Assembly (NCBI GenBank): GCA_031373665.1
Contig: JANMMZ010000083.1
Coordinates: forward strand, 22,952 to 86,951
Length of the DNA stretch: 64,000 nt
Direction of reading: 5' to 3'
DNA from: M3007 sp031373665
Lineage (GTDB): Bacteria > Bacteroidota > Bacteroidia > Chitinophagales > Saprospiraceae
A program made the translations under genes and the position numbers. The notes beneath the pieces were generated by a model. It saw only the letters and a program-made list of their open reading frames with translations. It had not been told where the DNA came from and did not search any database. Position 1 is the first letter of the stretch, and the number at the start of each line of letters is the position of its first letter. This document shows positions 25,848 to 34,862 of this stretch, piece after piece.

Positions 25848-25855
25848 TATCTTTG
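25848..25855 (+). promoter_or_regulatory. -7 element TAtcTTTG of the rhodanese gene
   Basis: An exact match only four bases before the ATG at 25860, so the message would be leaderless or nearly so. It excludes starts further upstream. Confidence 0.6.
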
Positions 25856-25859
25856 TATC

Positions 25860-26381
25860 ATGTTACAAAATGCATTATCTATCCATGTCAGGCTATACCT
25901 CATTCTTTTTTGGCTATTGATGAGTGTTTGTTTTTTATTTGGACAAGTAAAAAGCAGTGCTTACCGAGCCATGCTTAAAACCATGCTTAGCCACAGTGTC
26001 CAAGAAGTGGGGATTGCTGCCGCAGCTACAGATAGTTCAGTCGTATTTTTGGATGCCCGCGAACCCAATGAATATGGGGTAAGCCATCTCAAAAATGCGC
26101 TCCATATTGGCTATGACCATTTTGAATTATCGAGTGTACAGCACCTCGACAAGCAAGCACCCATCATTGTGTATTGCTCCATCGGTTATAGAAGTGAAAA
26201 AATAGCGCAAAAACTCAAGCAAAGTGGATTCACCAACGTTTCAAACCTCTATGGCGGTATTTTTGAATGGGTTAACCAAAACCATCCCGTTTATGACGGC
26301 GTAGGTAAAACTACTAAAATACATGCCTATAGTCGTAGTTGGGGAATCTGGCTCAAAAAAGGAGTAAAGGTGTATGATTGA
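25860..26381 (+). CDS. Exported rhodanese-like sulfurtransferase
   Basis: A single rhodanese domain protein of 173 residues with an N-terminal signal or anchor (about 10-29, RLYLILFWLLMSVCFLFG). The domain (about 55-145) has the LDAREPNEYGVSHLKNALHI entrance, the active-site loop VYCSIGYRSE with catalytic Cys106, and LYGGIFEWVN near the end. Such proteins carry persulfide sulfur; a periplasmic or membrane-facing location is predicted. The active loop is of the CxxGxR(S/A) type of sulfurtransferases rather than of phosphatases. paaZ follows 31 bases later with its own promoter. Confidence 0.88.
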   Translation: MLQNALSIHVRLYLILFWLLMSVCFLFGQVKSSAYRAMLKTMLSHSVQEVGIAAAATDSSVVFLDAREPNEYGVSHLKNALHIGYDHFELSSVQHLDKQAPIIVYCSIGYRSEKIAQKLKQSGFTNVSNLYGGIFEWVNQNHPVYDGVGKTTKIHAYSRSWGIWLKKGVKVYD

Positions 26382-26386
26382 GTTTG

Positions 26387-26394
26387 TACTTTTG
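26387..26394 (+). promoter_or_regulatory. -7 element TActTTTG of paaZ
   Basis: An exact match 18 bases before the paaZ ATG, right after the rhodanese stop. Confidence 0.6.
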
Positions 26395-26412
26395 CGAAAA
26401 TAATTAAAAATC

Positions 26413-28497
26413 ATGCAAAAAATTCAAAACTATATACAAGGCCAATGGGTCAGCGGAAAGGGTGATGGGGTGGCACAATACCATGCCCTTACGGGTGAAC
26501 AACTCAGTACTGCCAGCAGCGAAGGATTAGATTATGCAGCCATATTGGAGTATGGGCGGCAAAAGGGAAGTCCTACCTTGAGGCGCATGACTTTCCAAGA
26601 GCGGGGGCTCATGCTCAAGGCACTAGCCCTTTATCTCACAGATAGAAAAGAAGAATACTACGCCATATCGCACCGGACGGGTGCTACCCGTGCCGACTCT
26701 TGGGTTGATATAGAAGGAGGCATCGGCAACTTATTCGCTAACAGTAGTTTACGTCGAAAACTCCCAGATGAGTCTTATTACACGGAAGGGGAAACCATTC
26801 GACTATCAAAGGAAAATACCTTTATTGGACACCACATACTGGTACCAAAACAGGGCGTGGCTATTCATATCAATGCCTTTAATTTCCCGATTTGGGGCAT
26901 GCTCGAAAAAATAGCTGTCAACCTAATGGCTGGTATGCCAGCAGTAGTAAAACCGAGCGAACAGACCTCCTACCTTACGGAGGCTATGATGCGCGACATC
27001 GTTGATTCTGGCATATTGCCGGTGGGCGCAATTCAGCTCATCGTTGGCAGTGGTCGGGGCTTACTTGACTCAGTAGAGAGTCAAGATGTGGTCACGTTCA
27101 CTGGATCTGCCGAGACCGGCCGAAAACTCCGAAACCATCCCGCTATCGTAGCACATTCGGTGCCATTCACAATGGAAGCGGACTCTTTGAATGCGGCTAT
27201 TTTAGGAGAAGATGCCGTTCCAGGCACACCCGAATTTGATTTATTTATCAAAGAATGTCGCCGGGAGATGGTCACCAAAGCAGGGCAAAAATGTACGGCT
27301 ATTCGCCGAATCATCGTGCCGGAATCCATATTACCAGCAGTACAGGAAGCACTTTCTAAAGAATTGGCCAAAACAATGATCGGCGATCCATCCTTAGAGG
27401 GAGTTCGTATGGGCGCCCTCATCAACCGACAACAAGTGGCTCGAGTGCAAGAAAAACTATCTGAATTGATCCTCGAAACACCTATCGTTTTTGGTGACTT
27501 AGAGACTTTTGAGGTAAAGGGAGCAGATAAAAACAAAGGTGCTTTCGTGCCGCCTATTCTCTTACTGAATGACCGCCCTTTTGAAAAATTACGAACCCAC
27601 GAAACGGAGTGTTTTGGCCCTGTCTCCTCCATAATGCCTTACAAAACCCTTGAAGATGCGATAGAATTGGCTAAAATGGGCAAAGGATCCCTCGTCTCCA
27701 CGATTTGCACCAATGATACCAGTACTATGCGCGAGTACGTACTGGAGGCCGCCGCTTACCACGGGCGCATACATATACTCAACCGAATATCGGCCAAAGA
27801 GAGTACTGGACACGGTGCACCTATGCCGCTTTTGGTACATGGTGGCCCCGGCAGGGCCGGTGGTGGCGAAGAAATGGGCGGGCTACGGGGCGTATTGCAC
27901 TATATGCAGCGCACTGCTATACAAGGTCATCCGACCCATATTACGAAAGTGACCAATCAATTCCAAGTGGGGGCAGAACAAACCGAAACGCCCGTACATC
28001 CCTTCAAAAAACACTTTGAAGATCTACAGGTTGGCGAGACCTTGTTCACTGCAAAACATACGATTTCAGAAGCCGATATTCATAATTTTGCCAATGTGAG
28101 CGGCGATAATTTCTATGCACACATGGACGCAACCGCCCTAGAAGGCACGCCTTTTGCGGGACGCGTAGCCCACGGTTATTTTATTTTGTCGAAAGCGGCT
28201 GGCCTATTCGTTGATGCAAAAAAAGGTCCTGTTTTGCTCAATTATGGGTTGGATGAATGCCGTTTTACCAAACCTGTTTATCCCGGAATGACCATAGCCG
28301 TAAAACTTACCGTCAAAGAAAAACAAACCGCCGATCCAGTACCTAATACGCCCACTACACCCAATGCCGACGGGAGCATACCTGTCAATACAATACCTCG
28401 AGGCATCGTAAAGTGGCTCGTGGACGTTTATGACGAAACTGGCGATATGGTAGCCATAGCGACCATATTGACGATGGTTAGAAAAAGAGGGCAATGA
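26413..28497 (+). CDS. paaZ: Bifunctional oxepin-CoA hydrolase / 3-oxo-5,6-dehydrosuberyl-CoA semialdehyde dehydrogenase
   Basis: PaaZ opens the oxepin-CoA ring in aerobic phenylacetate breakdown and oxidises the resulting aldehyde. The 694 residues match the family. The aldehyde dehydrogenase domain (about 1-515) has the general-base Glu in MEADSLN (E255) and the catalytic Cys in AGQKCTA (C294). The C-terminal MaoC-type hydratase domain (about 535-690) keeps D565 and H570 in SGDNFYAH and GRVAHGYF. Both activities should be intact. No other paa gene lies in the window, so the ring-activation and epoxidation genes must be elsewhere, or this protein serves another CoA-linked pathway. Confidence 0.95.
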   Translation: MQKIQNYIQGQWVSGKGDGVAQYHALTGEQLSTASSEGLDYAAILEYGRQKGSPTLRRMTFQERGLMLKALALYLTDRKEEYYAISHRTGATRADSWVDIEGGIGNLFANSSLRRKLPDESYYTEGETIRLSKENTFIGHHILVPKQGVAIHINAFNFPIWGMLEKIAVNLMAGMPAVVKPSEQTSYLTEAMMRDIVDSGILPVGAIQLIVGSGRGLLDSVESQDVVTFTGSAETGRKLRNHPAIVAHSVPFTMEADSLNAAILGEDAVPGTPEFDLFIKECRREMVTKAGQKCTAIRRIIVPESILPAVQEALSKELAKTMIGDPSLEGVRMGALINRQQVARVQEKLSELILETPIVFGDLETFEVKGADKNKGAFVPPILLLNDRPFEKLRTHETECFGPVSSIMPYKTLEDAIELAKMGKGSLVSTICTNDTSTMREYVLEAAAYHGRIHILNRISAKESTGHGAPMPLLVHGGPGRAGGGEEMGGLRGVLHYMQRTAIQGHPTHITKVTNQFQVGAEQTETPVHPFKKHFEDLQVGETLFTAKHTISEADIHNFANVSGDNFYAHMDATALEGTPFAGRVAHGYFILSKAAGLFVDAKKGPVLLNYGLDECRFTKPVYPGMTIAVKLTVKEKQTADPVPNTPTTPNADGSIPVNTIPRGIVKWLVDVYDETGDMVAIATILTMVRKRGQ

Positions 28498-28513
28498 TAT
28501 TTCGGGTTTCCTT

Positions 28514-28521
28514 TATCTTTG
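28514..28521 (+). promoter_or_regulatory. -7 element TAtcTTTG of the barrel protein gene
   Basis: An exact match about 120 bases before the ATG at 28642. Confidence 0.6.
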
Positions 28522-28641
28522 CGCCTCAATCATCATCAATTGCAACCTACACTTTGGCACCTGAGCGGTTTATTAAGTGTGGGTGTATCCATCAAAAAAC
28601 AAACTGATCGTATTGATCAATTTTTAAAAAATAAATATATT

Positions 28642-29520
28642 ATGTCAACAAAACACATTATTACCATTGCACTGATTTTAGTAAGCATTTCTGCCCAAGC
28701 GCAATTGCGCTATGGATTCAAGACGGGTTTGAACTTTGCCAAAATGAATGGGACATCTGAATTAAGTGACGCTGGATTAGCCTTAGAAAAATGGACAAAC
28801 ACGACAGGTTTTCATATCGGAATGTCATTGGCATACCCTATTACTGACAATTTTAGCCTGCGCGGCGAATTTCTATACTCTAAACGTGGTGCAAAATACT
28901 ACTATGAAGGAAAGGCTTTCCGCATTTTCCGATATGATGGCGGCACCACCAAAGCCTTTGGGGATACTAAACATTTGGTCAATATCAACAACAGTTATTT
29001 GGATTTTCCAATCATGGCTGTGGGTCGTTTTGGCGATTTTGAATTCTCAGCAGGTGGTTATTTCGGTTTCAACATTCAATCTATCGGCGATGGTGCCCTT
29101 AGTTTTACCAATGGAAAAGTGGATGACTCGGTTGGTACCCCGATTGAAAATTTAGAATTTAACCTAAATTACAACTATCGCCGCGATGAGGCGGGCGAAA
29201 TTGTGGAAGGTGAATCTTTGAATCCAAATATCAAGGGCAAGATCATCACTGTACCAAAGACACACGGTGCCTATTTTGATTACACAGAGGATAAAGGCAA
29301 CTTATTTAAGACCCTTGACTATGGTTTGGTCGGTGGCGTTTCTTACTTTTTTAGCCGTTCTTTGTACATAGGTGGCCGCTTACAATACGGATTGGCCGAT
29401 ATTACCAACAATAAAGCAGATCAAGCCAAGACACGTACTGGCGCTAACAATGAACTCCTTTTCCGCGATGACAAAGACCGCAATTTTGTCATTCAGGCAT
29501 CTGTGGGTTTTAGTTTTTAA
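28642..29520 (+). CDS. Outer-membrane beta-barrel protein (PorT/OMP_b-brl type)
   Basis: With the ATG at 28642 the product has 292 residues and a signal peptide (MSTKHIITIALILVSISAQAQ). LRYGFKTGLNFAKMNG then leads into a barrel with repeated aromatic-ended strands (FHIGMSLAYPITDNFSLRGEFLYSKRG cut by turns, YLDFPIMAVGRFGDFEFSAGGYFGF, GLVGGVSYFFSRSLYIGGRLQYGL) and a C-terminal FVIQASVGFSF. This is the PorT-like/'outer membrane protein beta-barrel domain' layout common in Bacteroidota. An open frame further upstream begins inside the promoter and is not coding. proC lies 18 bases downstream and may be co-transcribed, without an obvious functional link. Confidence 0.85.
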   Translation: MSTKHIITIALILVSISAQAQLRYGFKTGLNFAKMNGTSELSDAGLALEKWTNTTGFHIGMSLAYPITDNFSLRGEFLYSKRGAKYYYEGKAFRIFRYDGGTTKAFGDTKHLVNINNSYLDFPIMAVGRFGDFEFSAGGYFGFNIQSIGDGALSFTNGKVDDSVGTPIENLEFNLNYNYRRDEAGEIVEGESLNPNIKGKIITVPKTHGAYFDYTEDKGNLFKTLDYGLVGGVSYFFSRSLYIGGRLQYGLADITNNKADQAKTRTGANNELLFRDDKDRNFVIQASVGFSF

Positions 29521-29538
29521 TGCCTAAAAACCAACAAA

Positions 29539-30339
29539 ATGAAAATTTTAATACTTGGTGGAGGAAACATGGGCATGACGTATGCACAGAGTTTCTTGAG
29601 GAGTCGTATTGTCACCTCCGATCAATTGATGGTGCTGTGCCGCAATTACGAAAGGGCTAATTTGATGAGTCAACAGCATGATGGCCGTTTTTTTAGCGAT
29701 CCTCGCTTGTGCGTACCCGAAGCAGATCTATTGGTGCTGGCTGTAAAGCCACAAGATGCCCCAAGATTATTTGAAGAAATACACGATTTGACTCAACCGG
29801 GTCAGGTGTTTCTAAGTATTATGGCGGGTGTTAAAATGAAGGCTATTGGGAAAGCACTCCATGCTGACAAGATCATACGTGCTATGCCCAACCTACCTGC
29901 CCAAATAGGGGCTGGCGTGACGGCATTCACCTCTACCGATCAAGTGACGCGGATAGAACTCATCATGGTGCAGAACCTGCTCAATACCACTGGCAAAACC
30001 CTTTATGTAGAGAAAGAAGACATGATTGATGCTGCTACTGCTATATCAGGATCTGGCCCTGCTTATGTCTATTACTTTATGAATGCTATGATTCAGGCTG
30101 CCAAAGAAATGGGGTTCTCCGATTCGGAATCAGAACTTTTGGTGGCACAGACATTTACAGGAGCCGTAGATCTTTACAATAAATCAGATCTGAGTTGTGA
30201 AAACTGGATCGCTAAAGTAGCCTCTAAGGGCGGAACAACCGAAGCGGCAATGCGCGTATTTAAATCAACAGCCTTACATGAAGATATAATAAACGGAGCA
30301 CAGGCGGCTTTAGAGCGGGCTAGGGAATTGGGTAAATAA
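29539..30339 (+). CDS. proC: Pyrroline-5-carboxylate reductase
   Basis: ProC reduces pyrroline-5-carboxylate to proline with NAD(P)H, the last step of proline synthesis. The 266 residues match the family. The Rossmann nucleotide site is MKILILGGGNMGMTYAQSFL at the N-terminus; AVKPQD and RAMPNLPAQIGAG follow. The C-terminal dimerisation and substrate domain has the family signature SGSGPAYVYYFMNAMIQAA and ASKGGTTEAAM. It is cytosolic. It sits 18 bases after the barrel gene. A hairpin at its stop codon separates it from the convergent membrane-protein gene. Confidence 0.96.
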   Translation: MKILILGGGNMGMTYAQSFLRSRIVTSDQLMVLCRNYERANLMSQQHDGRFFSDPRLCVPEADLLVLAVKPQDAPRLFEEIHDLTQPGQVFLSIMAGVKMKAIGKALHADKIIRAMPNLPAQIGAGVTAFTSTDQVTRIELIMVQNLLNTTGKTLYVEKEDMIDAATAISGSGPAYVYYFMNAMIQAAKEMGFSDSESELLVAQTFTGAVDLYNKSDLSCENWIAKVASKGGTTEAAMRVFKSTALHEDIINGAQAALERARELGK

Positions 30340-30361
30340 GGAACGCTTGCTCCTTACTTAC
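30332..30361. other. Hairpin between convergent genes
   Basis: An 11-bp near-perfect stem (30332-30342 with 30351-30361) includes the proC stop codon. There is no T-run, so it may protect transcript ends rather than terminate. Confidence 0.4.
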
Positions 30362-30371
30362 CTATGCAATT

Positions 30372-30938
30372 CTACTGAAATCCTACCCGCTCATTGTGTT
30401 GATTTCTCATCATATCTCTTAATTTAAGAATAGAAAAAACAATAATCATCATAACATTGCAAAAGGCCATTGACCATTTTAAGGCTGTTAGTACCGTAGC
30501 AATATGCGCTACCCATATATTGAAGGATGGGTACTGATATAGCATAATAGAAATAAATATGTTCTCAATCCAGTCAACAAAACAGGAATATACAGATAAT
30601 AGTGCCCACTTACGGCCGCCTAGACGATAAAGGGTAGCGCCAAATAGAAGCGAGTAAACAACTGGATAAATTAAATCACCTGTCCATTCAGCAGTAAGAT
30701 ATAAATTTCTACCTTCAACACCGTACAAATTGAATCGTTGCAAGGCTTCTTCAGAGGTGTACCATGGTAAGAGATCAATAACTCCCACGCCTCCAGACAA
30801 TGCCATTAACTGAGTCTGTATAGGTGCCAATACAAAAATATTGATACCTATGAAAGCAAGAAGCAATGCAATAAGGAATCCTGTTCCAGAGCAGTATTTA
30901 AGCATTTGCATCAATCGTTCGTTTATTTTTTTTATCAT
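30372..30938 (-). CDS. Four-helix membrane protein of unknown function
   Basis: The 188-residue product has four predicted membrane segments, at about 18-42, 86-108, 112-138 and 144-172. A soluble loop (about 43-85, with LPWYTSEEALQRFNLYGVEGR) between the first two presumably faces outward. Two inner ATGs (codons 10 and 12) are alternative starts. I do not recognise the family; similar small integral proteins with DW(I/L)EN in a helix occur in Bacteroidota without known role. Its upstream region carries the TTTTAYCCTT direct repeats (31039-31055) seen before other genes of the neighbouring surface locus, so it may share their control. Confidence 0.7.
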   Translation of the reverse strand: MIKKINERLMQMLKYCSGTGFLIALLLAFIGINIFVLAPIQTQLMALSGGVGVIDLLPWYTSEEALQRFNLYGVEGRNLYLTAEWTGDLIYPVVYSLLFGATLYRLGGRKWALLSVYSCFVDWIENIFISIMLYQYPSFNIWVAHIATVLTALKWSMAFCNVMMIIVFSILKLRDMMRNQHNERVGFQ

Positions 30939-31038
30939 GGGTAAATGTCGTTTTGTGAATAATATTCTAGTAGATCGAATAATAGTTGCAAATTTGCGGT
31001 CAGTTATGTTCCTGTTGTCTTAACAATCTATAACAAAG

Positions 31039-31055
31039 GTAAAAAAGGATAAAAA
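31039..31055 (-). promoter_or_regulatory. TTTTAYCCTT direct repeats (candidate regulator site)
   Basis: On the minus strand this reads TTTTATCCTT then TTTTACC, two units with a 10-base period, about 100 bases before the membrane-protein gene. The same unit precedes 36971, 43034 and 47325. On the plus strand it overlaps the ribosome binding region (AAGGA, five bases before ATG) of the response regulator, so part of the match could be a Shine-Dalgarno effect. Confidence 0.4.
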
Positions 31056-31738
31056 TGAAAATATTATTAGTGGATGATGAACGCCAATTCAGTGCCCTTA
31101 CACAGGAGTACTTAGAGGCTAAAAATTGTGTAGTGACTCTAGTACACAGCGGTGATGAAGGCTTGGAGGCATTCAAAAAAATCACCTTTGATTGCTGTAT
31201 CCTTGATGTGAAAATGCCTATGAAAGATGGGTTTACACTAGCCACTGAGATTAGAACCCTAAGTCCTGAAATGCCACTCGTATTTTTGACAGGAGCCAGT
31301 CAGAAAGAAGAGCGAATCAAGGGATTGACCATAGGAGCCGACGACTATATTACCAAACCTTTTAGTCTGGAGGAACTTTACTTACGCATCCAGAATATCA
31401 TGAAACGGGTTGGAAACCAACGCAAAACAACAGTGGTTCAGCCTGTTTTTCCGATTGGCAATTATCTATTTGATGCCAATGTACGCACGCTCACCCTTCA
31501 TGAAACCCAAGAAAAATTGACTGCTATGGAAGCAAAACTCCTGCAACTTTTCCTAGAAGATGAATATAATATTATCCACCGTGATGTCGCGCTGCGGCGC
31601 ATCTGGGGCGATGATGACCAATTAAAGGGTCGTAGCCTCAATGTGTATGTATCAAAACTTCGCCATTTTTTGGCAGGTGATCCCCGCATTGAAATTCTGA
31701 ATGTGCATGGAGAAGGCTACCAGTTGGTAATTAAGTAA
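31055..31738 (+). CDS. OmpR/PhoB-type response regulator
   Basis: The 227-residue product has a receiver domain (1-118) with acidic pocket D7/D8, phospho-acceptor D51 in LDVKMP, the Thr switch in FLTGAS and K101 in TKPF. It is joined to a winged-helix Trans_reg_C domain (about 130-227), recognisable by LTLHETQEKLTAMEAKLLQLF and RSLNVYVSKLRHFLAGDP. It should bind direct-repeat DNA when phosphorylated. It has no kinase gene beside it. The nearest is the hybrid kinase/Hpt pair at 43-47 kb at the far end of the surface-protein locus, and the repeats before several genes of that locus are plausible targets. An AAGGA ribosome site lies five bases before the ATG. Confidence 0.93.
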   Translation: MKILLVDDERQFSALTQEYLEAKNCVVTLVHSGDEGLEAFKKITFDCCILDVKMPMKDGFTLATEIRTLSPEMPLVFLTGASQKEERIKGLTIGADDYITKPFSLEELYLRIQNIMKRVGNQRKTTVVQPVFPIGNYLFDANVRTLTLHETQEKLTAMEAKLLQLFLEDEYNIIHRDVALRRIWGDDDQLKGRSLNVYVSKLRHFLAGDPRIEILNVHGEGYQLVIK

Positions 31739-31754
31739 CGGTGAAAAAATAACC

Positions 31755-31792
31755 GTCGCATAAGGAAGGTAAAAGTACATTCCCTATGCGAC
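31755..31792. other. Hairpin between convergent genes
   Basis: An 11-bp stem (31755-31765 with 31782-31792, one mismatch) lies between the response regulator and the sorting-domain gene. There is no T-run on either side. Confidence 0.4.
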
Positions 31793-31808
31793 AGCCTTCG
31801 CAAATTGA

Positions 31809-33077
31809 CTATTCTTTGAGCAATTTTATAGAAGAGACACCACGGTGATGCCTTAAATTAAGTATGTAACATCCAGCAGCCCAGTCGCTCACATCAATGG
31901 AAGCACGAGGGCTTTCCAATATTTGAACAACGATTAATTGCCCCATCGCATTATATACTTGTAGTGCAATATCGTTTTCATCAGGCAACAATATTTCTAC
32001 TCTATAGGTAGCTGGGTTTGGAAAAACACTGATACCAGCATCGTCAGGCGATATAATACCTGATGTACTTTGAAGTTGCAGAGGCCCAATTTGGGTTGTG
32101 CAGCCAGTTGCATCACTGGTAGTCAGAAAATAAAACCCTGGTGGCGCATTGGTCAGGTTTTGTGTAGTGGATTGAAGTGCCCCAGTGGCAGTTCGCCAAG
32201 CATAAGTATAGGCCGCTATTCCGCCAGATGTAAATATGACAATGGAGTCCAAATAAACAGGGCCTTGATTTGTTGGCGTAGAGCGAAGAAAATCCGACAG
32301 GACTTGAACGGAGTCAACCGACAGGCAACCATTGGAAAAATTCGTAACATGAACCCTGTAATTCCCGACACTGTCAACACCGAGGCTGGAGTTGACCGCC
32401 CCAGAAATGGGTACTCCATTTGATCCAAACCATTGATAACCAACGACGGTGCTGTTCGTACAGATTTTTTCGATTTCTACAACATTTCCAGAACATAGTA
32501 GTGTCACGGAATCAACCCCATCCATGATGGGATATTCCGTATTCATAGGCGCATTGGCAGAACTCGAAACTTGACATCCATTTTGATCAGTTATGACGAC
32601 ATCATATGAGCCTCCTTGTGAAGCAGTCAGGATGGAGTCCACTTGACCCGAAAGCCAAAAATAACTATATGGAAGGATTCCACCAGATGCGTGAGCAGTC
32701 AATTGAATGCTAGGATTGATACAAGTAATTACACCGTCTATCTGGATGTCAAGTGATAGCACTGGAGGTTCAGTCAATAAAGCAGTAGCGATGGCCGAGC
32801 CACCAGTAACACTTGTAACAGAAACAATATAAGTCCCTGCGCCAATCCCCTGTATGGAAGCCGTTGTAGCCCCATTTGACCAAAGGTATTGAAATGTGCT
32901 GCCAGCACCGGGTACAGAAGCCGTTATTTGAGCATTCTGGTCACCGTTACAACGAACAGGTTGATTGACTGTAATAATAACGGTAAAGCCTTGAGTCATA
33001 CCCAATTGAGGGCTAAAAAAAGACAATAGCAGTGCTAGTGCTCCTAAGAGGAGCGATTTTTTTTGTTGATACATCAT
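31809..33077 (-). CDS. Secreted SprB-like protein with type IX sorting domain
   Basis: The protein has 422 residues. A signal peptide (to about 28, ending GMTQG) is followed by SprB/PKD-like repeats: VNQPVRCNGDQNAQITASVPG with FQYLWSNGATTASIQGIGAGTYIVSVTS (about 35-105), then similar units around LTAHASGGILPYSYFWLSG and VFTSGGIAAYTYAWRTATG. The last 80 residues are a type A sorting domain (ISVFPNPATYRVEILLPDE ... GAGCYILNLR-like ... SSIKLLKE). It is secreted by the type IX system and anchored or released at the surface. SprB-type proteins serve gliding adhesion in relatives; here the protein is small, so a structural or adhesive role is only likely. It begins eight bases after the previous gene in the same operon. 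Confidence 0.87.
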   Translation of the reverse strand: MMYQQKKSLLLGALALLLSFFSPQLGMTQGFTVIITVNQPVRCNGDQNAQITASVPGAGSTFQYLWSNGATTASIQGIGAGTYIVSVTSVTGGSAIATALLTEPPVLSLDIQIDGVITCINPSIQLTAHASGGILPYSYFWLSGQVDSILTASQGGSYDVVITDQNGCQVSSSANAPMNTEYPIMDGVDSVTLLCSGNVVEIEKICTNSTVVGYQWFGSNGVPISGAVNSSLGVDSVGNYRVHVTNFSNGCLSVDSVQVLSDFLRSTPTNQGPVYLDSIVIFTSGGIAAYTYAWRTATGALQSTTQNLTNAPPGFYFLTTSDATGCTTQIGPLQLQSTSGIISPDDAGISVFPNPATYRVEILLPDENDIALQVYNAMGQLIVVQILESPRASIDVSDWAAGCYILNLRHHRGVSSIKLLKE

Positions 33078-33085
33078 GTGAGAAT

Positions 33086-34810
33086 TTAATTTTTTTGTGT
33101 TGTTGTGTTGTTCAGGTTTTTACCTTTTTTATTTTTGTGCTTTTTGCCTCCAAAGGTTCGAGACAATGTCGTGCCACCCTGCCATTCAGTATAATTTTCA
33201 AAGGCTTTAGAGCGATTGATCAGTACAGAAGTAAAAAAAGACCATTGATATACTTCTGCAAAATTCCAACCTAGGTTCAGTGTATTAGACCAGATAGATC
33301 CATCTTGAGTATCGCCTACTTCTGAAAGATTCCAGGTGCTACTCCAGGCAGCACTATTGCGGCCTTCACTCCAGGACTTATTCACCCCCACTGTACCACC
33401 GTACCGATTGCTATTGATCTGATAGACTTTGATGTTGTTAAAATTGGCACCAGCCGACCAACCCCACCCGCTTTTCTGATAGTTTTTACTGAAATTTGCC
33501 GTCGCAAACGTCGTGTTTAAATTGGCAAACTCACGAGTAAACGGGTTTCGATCATTCAACTGCTGATAATTTAGACTCAACATCAAGTTGGAACTACGTA
33601 AACTATCTGTCCAATTCCAATGCGGCGTAATACCAATATTGGTATTGAGCATGGCCACCCGAATGGTGTCATTTAGGCGAACAACACCATCCCTTTGATT
33701 CACTGCAGCATTCATGTAATTGGTTTCAATACCGAATTTCTGAGAGGGGTTAATGGATAAAACGGCATTTCCAATGACCCTCTGCGTGGTTTCACTTCGA
33801 TTGCCAGTCAGGTTATTTCGCTGAATACCAAGGGTACCCAAAAAACGCGCTTTGTTTTTGGCGAAGGCAAAATTGGGCGAAACCGTGATATTTTGGATGT
33901 CATTGTTAAAATAATAGGCACCCATAGTTTCAAAATTAGGCGCGATTCTTTCATACGCCATTTTAAGACCGAAGTACTTAAAATTAAACTCAAGCCCTGC
34001 CCTAGCAGCATAGTTGAGCCGTGTTGAAAATCGAGGCTTTAGTAGCAATGGTACTTCCGGAATAATCGTAGAATCCACCACAGTTTGAGAGTTCAGATCT
34101 CTTGTGAACATACTAATAGCCGCATCCGAGAAAAAACCAATGTGTCTGCCCAATCGAAAATGGGTGGCGTAGCCCACCACCGCATTTTCACCGGGTGTAA
34201 GCGTGGTATCTTTAAGCAATGCGGTTAATGATTTGGGATCATCTTTGGCTCTGAAATAGATGAGATCTACATAATTATTGACCGATCCCACGCCTATTTT
34301 CAGGCCGTAACCAGTCCGTTTGAATGTTGCCGGGAAATATGCAGCCCCCGTTGAATCGCTTTCTTGACGCGCTTGCCTAAAACGCCCCCGCATCGCTGAA
34401 AAACGGAATTTACCCGGATTCATCTCCACACCAGCCCCTAGAAATGTATGTCCTGCTAGTGTATAGGGAGAAAGCGTCATGTTTCGCCACCCAGCATGTA
34501 CCTTCAACCATCGCCAATGCGGGCTTGCCCCAAATTGGCGAAAAGTGGGATAGTTGACATTGTTCCCCTGCCGACCAATAGTGAAGGACATCGGAATATC
34601 AAACCCATATACTTTCATGCTCGCAGATCCGTTGATGTTCCACATGGGATTGGCAGAACGAGGCTCGGTTCCAAATACTTTATAGGTTTGAAAGCCCATC
34701 ATCAGGTTACCTTGCAATTGGATGGGATCTGCCTTTTTAAGTTGTTCGATATCCTGTGCCAACAGACCCAAGGTCAAACTGCAAAAGAGCAGCAAAATGA
34801 TGCATTTCAT
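33086..34810 (-). CDS. Large outer-membrane beta-barrel protein, unknown function
   Basis: The 574-residue product has a signal peptide (MKCIILLLFCSLTLGLLAQ) and a body made almost wholly of amphipathic strands (FRFSAMRGRFRQ, GYGLKIGVGSVNNYVDLIYF, NYAARAGLEFNFKYFGLKMAYE, SNLMLSLNYQQLNDRN). This is typical of a 14- to 18-strand barrel. The C-terminus has a lysine-rich tail after the last strand (SRTFGGKKHKNKKGKN), which is odd for a barrel that should end in an aromatic residue. It lies 52 bases after the fibronectin-III gene and eight bases before the SprB-like gene, so the three are probably one operon. It may be the membrane anchor for the secreted partners; this is inference from context. 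Confidence 0.75.
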   Translation of the reverse strand: MKCIILLLFCSLTLGLLAQDIEQLKKADPIQLQGNLMMGFQTYKVFGTEPRSANPMWNINGSASMKVYGFDIPMSFTIGRQGNNVNYPTFRQFGASPHWRWLKVHAGWRNMTLSPYTLAGHTFLGAGVEMNPGKFRFSAMRGRFRQARQESDSTGAAYFPATFKRTGYGLKIGVGSVNNYVDLIYFRAKDDPKSLTALLKDTTLTPGENAVVGYATHFRLGRHIGFFSDAAISMFTRDLNSQTVVDSTIIPEVPLLLKPRFSTRLNYAARAGLEFNFKYFGLKMAYERIAPNFETMGAYYFNNDIQNITVSPNFAFAKNKARFLGTLGIQRNNLTGNRSETTQRVIGNAVLSINPSQKFGIETNYMNAAVNQRDGVVRLNDTIRVAMLNTNIGITPHWNWTDSLRSSNLMLSLNYQQLNDRNPFTREFANLNTTFATANFSKNYQKSGWGWSAGANFNNIKVYQINSNRYGGTVGVNKSWSEGRNSAAWSSTWNLSEVGDTQDGSIWSNTLNLGWNFAEVYQWSFFTSVLINRSKAFENYTEWQGGTTLSRTFGGKKHKNKKGKNLNNTTTQKN

Positions 34811-34862
34811 AATAATAAGATTGAGAAAACTTGTTTTTTAATGGATATTTAAGACAACAAGT

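Noticed and set aside
26413..28497. Phenylacetate catabolic gene cluster
   Set aside because: Only paaZ is present; the neighbours are a rhodanese, a barrel protein and proC, so no cluster is supported.
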